A stretch of DNA of 64,000 nt, taken from NCBI RefSeq assembly GCF_918797505.1, contig NC_092793.1, positions 46,922,243 through 46,986,242 on the forward strand, in the 5' to 3' direction. Numbering within the stretch: the stretch's first letter is position 1; each line of letters opens with the position of its first letter. This stretch comes from Bemisia tabaci. Lineage: Eukaryota; Arthropoda; Insecta; Hemiptera; Aleyrodidae. Made by a program: the position numbers and the translations under genes. Under the pieces are notes generated by a model. It was not told the origin of the DNA and ran no database searches. It saw nothing but the letters and a program-made list of their open reading frames with translations. Below are positions 57,329 through 64,000 of the stretch, one piece after another.

Positions 57329-59206
57329 GTTTGTGCTGTCAGTATAAACTTCGGCTAACGGTTTATGCTTCTTAAAACTCTACCTATTTAGAACCCATCT
57401 TAGAACCTCCTTGAAAGTCCCCATCCATTCTTCAAGTCCGTGTCATGTCTTTACTTGCGGCAATTTTAAGAGGACTTCAAGACGCGGAAATTTCAAGGAG
57501 CGTCTGAGAAAAAGTCCCGAAATTTCTGAAAACTTCAGAAAATAGCGAAAAATCAATTACTTCTCATGTTTCACCGTCCTTCAGTCTTTTTCAAACCGAA
57601 TTCGAAAATCCTTCATACTGCTAGTTTTTACGGTTAAAACTCCTGGCAATTCTTTATTACAAGCTTCATTTTCACATGAGTATTGTAGTAAAAACCGGAT
57701 GAGCTTCTTACACTTAAACGGACTCATCTAATGAATCATTGGTTAAAGAATTATAACATTGACTAAAATACGTCGAAGATTTGACTAAAATTTCAAATCA
57801 ATGCCTGTTTTGTCGCTTCAGGACACATATTGGTCACTCAACAGTGCAAAATATCCATGTAAAACTATTTTCCTGTCCCCTTCTTCTCCTCCCCTATCTC
57901 CTTTAAAAAAAGTAGAGCAAAAAATAGTCTATTGAACGATTCTTACGTTCTTCCAATTTCTGGTTAGGTTGTAAATTTCGCGGTTACGATAATTTATGCA
58001 AATGATCTTGGAAAAAAAAGTTAGGAAAATATGTTTCATGCAACCAGGCTCGATCTTGTCTTGGGGTTTAATGTCAGTTAAAAAATCTTCCATCGTCCCG
58101 AAGAGCGCCCAATCCTTAAAAACACAAGATGAGGTTTACGAACTTTCAGTGGTCCGCACTATAAACCTTCAGATTTTTAACGTATCTTATAGGGGACCGG
58201 GAAATGGGAGACTTATTAGCACCACTTGAATTTATTTCCAAGTAAATAAATTTTTTCTTTCGTTTTTCGAAGGAAACATACTTTGAAAAAATAACCTGCT
58301 CTGTAATCGATTAATCTTATAAGAGGGATGATTCGAGTTTTATTGGCGGAAATTCCTTTGAAAGAAAGAAATAAAATAACGAGTGAATTAATGAATGAAT
58401 CAAAAATTAACAAGGTAAAATAAACAGCAAAAGTTCAGCAAGTCCGAAGTGGCAGATAGGTACCCTTAAAAGAGAAGGTGCCGGACTGCTTCGGAGGTGA
58501 GAAATCCGCTCTTTGACAAAGACTAGCAGATTGCCTTAGCAAGTGACGTAAAGAAAATTTTGCAGTTTTATCATTTATGATGATGATGATGGAGTCAAAA
58601 CTTGAAGAAACCATTTCACAATGAACACCAAAATTGTATAGTGGTTCTCGACCCAATTCAATCTTGATTGGTAAAAATTCAAATGTTTAGCACGGATACT
58701 TTTAATGTAAGAGTGAATGTAAAGTTCTGCCACACTTTCCCAATGAACAGATTTTTTCTCGGTCAAAAATATTATCTCCCTTTAGCCATACGCCATGTAA
58801 TTAATGGATTGATTCAACCGTAATCAAGTTAACTACATCAGACGTTGCTTAGTTTCCTCTCGTATTTTGTTATTTTCGACGAAAGAGAGTACGAATTCTG
58901 TCTTGAAATTTTGGAAGTACATTCTTCAAAATTCAAAGGAAATTTACATGAAGTTTCCAGCCGTCTTCTTGTTTGGTTCTTTGTCGAAATGATAATTTTG
59001 AGAGAAAATTAGGCAGCGTAAAATGCAGCTATGCTGATTCTGCCTAAATCAGTCCAAATGTGCTGCCTGGAAATAAGAGGAAGAAGAAGAAGACAAAATT
59101 ACTCCATCACACGAAAATTTGCTGATTCGAGAGAGTGAACCCACTGATCGTGGGATGCAAAAAGACGGGTAAGGCACTCTTAGGGGCGATGCAATTAAAC
59201 ACCACA
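57329..59206. other. AT-rich intergenic region
   Basis: No exon, RNA gene or defined transposon end recognised. Contains a short ATG trinucleotide run near 58577-58590. Confidence 0.4.
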
Positions 59207-59475
59207 ACTGAACTGCATTTTGCAATTTGGAACTATAAATTGGACGTATTTCTATCAAACGGAACTATGTGCATAAAGACATGAGCCCTGAGACTCATAA
59301 AAATATATGCATGACAGGGCTCACGTCATAATGCACATAGTTTCGTTTGATAGAAATACGTCCAATTCTGGCTCTTCTGGAAAAACACTTATGTGCATGG
59401 GGAAACTAATGGCACATACGTTGTTTTTAAACCGGGCTAGAATTTATAGTTCCAAATTGCAAAATGTAGTTCAAC
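59207..59475. mobile_element. Foldback MITE of the ATTGGA...CATTTTGCAA family, copy 4, with nested insertion
   Basis: Outer arms: ACTGAACTGCATTTTGCAA then TTTGGAACTATAAATT on the left, and the inverse (GCTAGAATTTATAGTTCC, AATTGCAAAATGTAGTTC) on the right. The right part matches the core of copy 2 (41190-41336) in reverse orientation. The outer element is split at AATT by a second element, 59239-59366. Confidence 0.82.
59239..59366. mobile_element. Nested foldback element inside 59207-59475
   Basis: Arms ATTGGACGTATTTCTATC, AAACGGAACTATGTGCAT and the inverse on the right, about 50 bp each, around a loop of about 25 bp. The ATTGGA end resembles that of the host element, so one family inserted into another member or relative. 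Confidence 0.8.
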
Positions 59476-59669
59476 TCGTCTTTTCCCGGACGGAGGAACG
59501 TGACTCCATTCCAAGGTTGCAAAATCGACTCAAACAAATTCGTTTCTCACGCGGGGTGTCAACTTTTGCCCAAATTTTTCTTTAATTTTTGCAGAGATCA
59601 GAAGAAAAATCAATAACATCTCCGTTTAGAAATGCCCAATGTTCCCTCCGGTAAAAATGCGATTCGCCA

Positions 59670-60133
59670 GCGGACTGATTATTGAAATTGATAGACAAAG
59701 CGATAGACAAAGCGATAGACAAAGAAGTCATAGTGAGTAGGGAGCATTCCTCTTGGTTGAAATGGATGGCTCCTACAGACTAGGGGAGAAAATGATGGGC
59801 TAGCTATCGGGTCTCTCGTGGGTTGCCGCTAGTTAGTCTATTACCTCTTTCGTCTGTCCATTGCAACCACCCACTTTCACCAACAGGATATATACCTGAA
59901 TATATATTTTTTCTTCTTTGTCTATAGCTTTGTCTACCAATTTCAAACTTCTCGACCACGCGACCGTGTGGATTGCAATCGGTCACGTGTGAAGATGGGA
60001 AGGCTCCCAAAACGGTGTTTTCAGATGGAAAGCCGGTGAAATCGCGATTTAATCTGCATAATTGCGGTGAAAATCAAGTGCTTTGGTCTTCTTTGTCTAC
60101 AGCTTTGTCTATCAATCTCAATAATCGGTCCGC
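59670..60133. mobile_element. MITE with GCGGRCYGATTATTGA ends, copy 2, composite
   Basis: Left end GCGGACTGATTATTGAAATT with three ATAGACAAAG repeats; right end the inverse of GCGGACCGATTATTGAGATT. A further, internal right-type end (TTTGTCTATAGCTTTGTC, then ACCAATTTC) lies at about 59919-59945, so the copy looks composite or partly duplicated. It lies just downstream of the channel gene's stop codon. Confidence 0.75.
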
Positions 60134-60303
60134 AGGGGAAATTTTGCAACATTGAAATGTAGTTAGGTTCTTTCGTGAGGGGAACGACGAACGCGGGAAG
60201 TGGACTGAGGGGAGGGAAACTGGAGAATGACGGTGCTACCGAAGCAATAGCGAAGCACTAACAGCATAAACCTAGGTTGAGGGTGGTGCTCGATGGACTG
60301 GTT

Positions 60304-61348
60304 TTACAAAAACTCGGCGAACATGAACCAATAGGTGCAGTTGAGGATGGTGAAGAGGAGCGGGAAGAAGACCCGGGAGAAGCGGTCGATGTTGATGGCC
60401 CTGGTCCGCTGTTTTTGAGCTAGTGCGGCTGCAGGGTTCGGCCTTTGCTGCGGCGTCGGTTGCCCCGTCAGCAATCGCGCGTTCTCCTGCCGAGAGAAAG
60501 TATCAAGAATTAATCAACTAATGGTACTAGACAACGTGGGTTGGTTCACCAAAAAAGTAGAGGCAAAAAACACGTCGCCCCCTTGCGCGGAATAGAGTAC
60601 ACTGGGAAAAAAAACACATTGGATCTAGAGTCCAGACTCTTGAAAATATTGACAAGAAAAAATACTCTTGATTTTATCGGATTTTTGCTTGAATCAAAAC
60701 GAAATCCGCTTAAATTATGAAGCTTGGTTCTTGATTTAAGCTAGATTCTGATTGAATCAAGAGTAAATTTTCTTGTCGATGTTTTTAAGAGTCTGGACTC
60801 TAGATTCAATGTGTTTTTTTTTCCAGTGTAGCTGTATACGAGAGAGTATTGCCATCTCTGTGCCGCTCTCTGATTGGTTCATCAGTTTTGGCCTATCATG
60901 GAGCTCCTAAGTTGACCCAATGTAAACAAACCCGACCTGGAGGAGCACGTATTATCGGCTGAGAAATGAATGATAATCACACTCAAAGCTTAATTTTCAG
61001 CAAAAATATTCATCAAAGTTCGATCCGAACTCAATTGAAAAGTTGGATATACAAAAATTTCTATCATACCCAAAATCAGCCTGAGAAGTTTTGGCTGTTT
61101 TAGTCGCAGAGCGCCAGGGAGCGCATGGATGTTTGAATGCAACTGTATTTCTTTTAAAATCTACATTTGTTTTCGGGGATCACAATGTAATTGGGAACCG
61201 TTCATACCGAGACTTTATACATACCTTTGCCGCTAATTCGAAAAGTTTGTCCGGCTTTGCTGGCTCTGGCTGAGGTTTTGGGGGTAAATCTGAATCCCCA
61301 AGAACGATATTCACCAGACAATATTCCATGAGAGCCATGAACACAAAC
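60304..61348 (-). CDS. Cys-loop ligand-gated chloride channel, last two exons
   Basis: Exon 61225-61348, phase-0 junction to exon 60304-60486; 101 residues plus stop (TAA at 60304-60306). The first exon gives FMALMEYCLVNIVLGD, the end of transmembrane helix 3 typical of anion-selective Cys-loop receptors, then a proline-rich start of the intracellular loop (PPKPQPEPAKPDK). The last exon completes a short loop, then AINIDRFSRVFFPLLF and TILNCTYWFMFAEFL, the classic pre-TM4 (ID-FSR--FP) and TM4. Known family role: pentameric chloride channels gated by GABA, glutamate, histamine or protons in neurons and epithelia. The combination LMEYCLVNIVLGDSD with IDRFSRVFFP reminds me most of the insect pHCl/CG7589 group, from memory. 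Upstream exons (ligand-binding domain, TM1-TM3) were not found before 64000 and probably lie beyond the window. Confidence 0.85.
60600..60828. mobile_element. MITE with CACTGGAAAAAAAAACACATTG ends (split), TA duplication, copy 2
   Basis: Ends CACTGGGAAAAAAAACACAT and the inverse of CACTGGAAAAAAAAACACAT, flanked by TA at 60598-60599 and 60829-60830. Inside lie GGATCTAGAGTCCAGACTC and its inverse. 229 bp. TA duplication and length suggest a mariner/Tc1-like MITE, but the ends alone do not prove it. It lies in the last intron of the channel gene. Confidence 0.85.
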
Positions 61349-62721
61349 CTGGAGAAAGAGGAATACGATCAATTATGAATAAGATGGAAATAAGGAAAAA
61401 CTGGCAGGTCGAGGGTGTTTCTGGGTCAAAGTTGATTTTCCTCTGGAAAACTTGTCAGAGTAACTTAGCTATGAGGAAGTTTATTACCTCAATATTGAAG
61501 ACATCGTGACTCAGGGTAAGATTCACTTCGATACAGTCATTCCGATACAATGTATGTTCTTAGATGAATCTTTGAGGAATCGCAATAGGAATGTTCATTG
61601 GAAATCACTGTTTTTCCTGTAAGTTAATAACGCGATCTTTTTTTCCTTATGCCTTCAAAAAACAGTCTTTCAATAAAACTACGCAAAGAAAATGAAAAAT
61701 ATGAGTAAACCCTACGAATCAGAACATTCACGAAGAGGCGACACAAAACGTGGCGTCCCTCTGGCATATCGACGTTGTAAGTCCGAAAACACGCATCTCG
61801 GTTTGCGACGCGGTAGACTTCCTGCCATACTTCATTTTTAAATTGAAAACTACCTACTCAACGGCGATTCCTAAAAACTGCCGTGATTTTTCTTCCCTGA
61901 ACAAAGAAAATTCTGCGGAAACTTCAAGGAATGATGTCGCTTTGTTCTCCTCTAAGAAATAAAAAAAGAACGGAGATTTTCAAACACCGCAAACGAGATA
62001 CGTGCTTGCGCACTTACATAGTCGAAATGTATATTTTTACATGAACTGCGAAAAGCATAGGGTTTAACGGAGCACAGGGTTTAAGTGGGAATCGAGATTC
62101 GCTCTTTTGTCAGAGGAGCGACGATAATAAAGACTTTAAGTTCAATGACCTCTTTTACAAATGAATTTTTGTCCGTGAGTGCACGTAAGTCATACTAACG
62201 GAATTTGAGAAACTAGATGCCAGACTGGCATTACTGCCGCGCTAAGGAAAACCCCGTATGAACCTTCAGGCGTTGGCAAATTTCCTTTGAAAAAACACGA
62301 ATTTCCAGGTAAACTCAGGAATATTTTCCTTCCAATTTTTCAGATAATTTTGTTTGCAATCTCACCCAAAATCCCTGAAAATTTCAGGGAAAATTATGGA
62401 TATTTTTCCTTGAAAATACACATTATATCGAAAAAAAATTGGCAACTCTCGAATGTCCATACGGCGTTTTTCCTTAGCACGGCATATTAGCCCAATAGCA
62501 TAATCAGTTTGATACTTGTATTATGCCTGAGTTTTTTTTTAAATTTTAATTTACGCATAATATGCCCGACTATTGCTCTCAAATTGTGGAAAACAACATC
62601 TTCTATACCCCGAGAATGAAATTTCTTATGCCTCAAATTAATTTTTACCAACTTTCTGAGGACGCTCATAAACTGGTGCGTTTGACCATCGTCGGTCAGA
62701 AGACACAATTTTGAATTAACG

Positions 62722-62757
<36 letters not shown>

Positions 62758-63161
62758 CACAAGTGTTCCACGTAACACATTTCACGTCGGAACTTTTTGC
62801 ACATCAACTTTAGGTAGGGACTCATTAATGGCGATTATTCTGAAACTTCACGGTGGAAGCATCGATGTGTACGTGAAATTTTGAAGAGGAAACCGTGTAA
62901 AATATGCGGGATAAATTCGAGATACGTAAATCAGTTGGCATTGTAAACGTCAAAGAAAATAGAATGCTTTTCTACCTGGAAAACAAGAAAGAAGAAAGTG
63001 GTGCATAAGGAGCAAACTAATGAAGTCTCTGACTATGCACTAATGTTGTGTGAAAAGTCTAACATCTATCATAAGTGAGGAAATAGGTTGTGCAATAAAT
63101 ACTGAAAATATGTGAGAAAGTATGTCTATGTATATCAGTAGCGATTCTCGCCAGTCGGCAA
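61349..63161. other. Upstream intron or flank of the channel gene, nothing else recognised
   Basis: No channel exon encoding TM1-TM2 or ligand-binding loops was seen. A long T run at 62725-62757 is the only clear repeat. Confidence 0.4.
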
Positions 63162-63291
63162 CATTGGGTTTAGCAATAACTACTATTTCTAACTCATGCA
63201 TAGAAATACCTATCACCGTAGGGAAAATGCGTATTTATACGTTGTTTCGAAAATGAGTTAGAAATAGTAGTACCTTATAGAAAAATGTAGT
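63162..63291. mobile_element. Foldback MITE of the ATTGGA...CATTTTGCAA family, diverged copy 5
   Basis: Inner arms ACTACTATTTCTAACTCAT (63179-63197) and the inverse (63253-63271) are perfect. The outer part (GGACTACATTTTTCTATAA on the reverse strand) resembles copy 6. Confidence 0.7.
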
Positions 63292-63691
63292 CCACACCAC
63301 ATGTACACCACATGTACATTACATGACATTTGGCGGCAGGCTATACCTTATTGAAATTGATTATTTATAATAAATTTAATTTGAGGAGAAATAATGTTGT
63401 CAACTTTTGAGAATCACCAATGGTCTAAATCTGAGAGCTACACATCTCTAAGAAAGGATTCTGACTGTCCGTAAGTCTTCGAATCAATCTTAGGTGCGGT
63501 CTGCGTGATGCAAGAAATTACTTAATTGCTAGGCTTTTGTTTTGGTTTCTTGTTGAGCTTACTTACAAAACTTTAGATCAAACCATAAGGCTGTCAAGTT
63601 GTTTATTAGCTTAAATTTGCCTCGAAGGACTGCATTGATGGGCATGTTGCTTTAACGTCGGGAGGCCTTCATGTATGGTATGGCACACTAC

Positions 63692-63835
63692 AATTGGACC
63701 ACATTTTGCAATAAGAACCACTATTTCTAGCTCATGTTAGAAAGAGCATATGAACCATTGGTTTCCCTATGCAGGAAGGTGCTTTTGTGGATTAGCTGGA
63801 GATAGTGGTTCCTTATTGCAAAATGTAATCCAATT
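63692..63835. mobile_element. Foldback MITE of the ATTGGA...CATTTTGCAA family, copy 6
   Basis: Left arm AATTGGACCACATTTTGCAA then AAGAACCACTATTTCTAGC; right arm is the inverse, ending ATCCAATT. Core contains TTCCCTATGCA, also present in copy 2. Confidence 0.85.
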
Positions 63836-64000
63836 ATGAATTAAACCATACATTTCAGTGTTTCAATATTTTTTTACCCCCAATTTTCGCTAAGACATTT
63901 CAAAGACACGCAGTTTCTTCCTCTTTCAAAGAAAAACGAATACATTTTTGTTTTAAATTTCCTCCAATTTTTTTTCGGTCTGACGAAAATTGCTCGATAA

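Overview
This is nuclear DNA from an animal, almost certainly an insect. The genes are split by many short GT-AG introns, non-coding DNA is AT-rich, and the intergenic DNA and introns carry many small inverted-repeat transposons. The SEL1L-type gene lacks the fibronectin type II module of vertebrate SEL1L, and one gene is a chloride-channel subunit of an arthropod-like type. The repeats recall hemipteran genomes such as whiteflies, but that is an impression and I cannot confirm the species.

Layout. (1) 1-3 kb, minus strand: four or five exons of a gene running off the left edge, possibly the amino-terminal domain of an ionotropic receptor. (2) 3-10.9 kb: AT-rich intergenic DNA with two foldback/MITE elements. 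(3) 10.9-21.4 kb, minus strand: a complete 12-exon SEL1L/Hrd3 gene (811 aa), the ER-membrane adaptor of the HRD1 ubiquitin ligase. (4) A 500-base assembly gap (22719-23218) in the divergent intergenic region. (5) 25.9-37.0 kb, plus strand: 11 exons of WDR33, the AAUAAA-reading subunit of the pre-mRNA 3'-end processing complex. Its first exon is absent, probably in the gap. The last exon holds an expanded Gly/Pro/His octapeptide array and RGG boxes. (6) 37-44.7 kb: long 3' region, then repeat-rich DNA. (7) 44.7-55.9 kb, plus strand: a six-exon gene (317 aa) assembled here from phase-compatible exons. Its N-terminal half resembles the FAM71/GARIN (Golgi-associated RAB2 interactor) domain, and its introns are packed with transposons. 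(8) 56-64 kb: repeat-rich DNA with the last two exons (TM3 end to TM4) of a Cys-loop ligand-gated chloride channel on the minus strand at 60.3-61.35 kb.

The genes do not form a pathway; each acts separately (ER quality control, mRNA 3' processing, possible Golgi/RAB binding, inhibitory ion channel). The strongest structural theme is the transposon load. At least seven non-autonomous elements have hAT-type ends (CAGRG, TAGRG or CAGTGG) and 8-bp target duplications, perfect in two cases. A second foldback family has ends like ATTGGACYRCATTTTGCAA and is present six times, once with another element nested inside. There is also a near-perfect 1-kb palindrome in an intron. No autonomous transposase was recognised.
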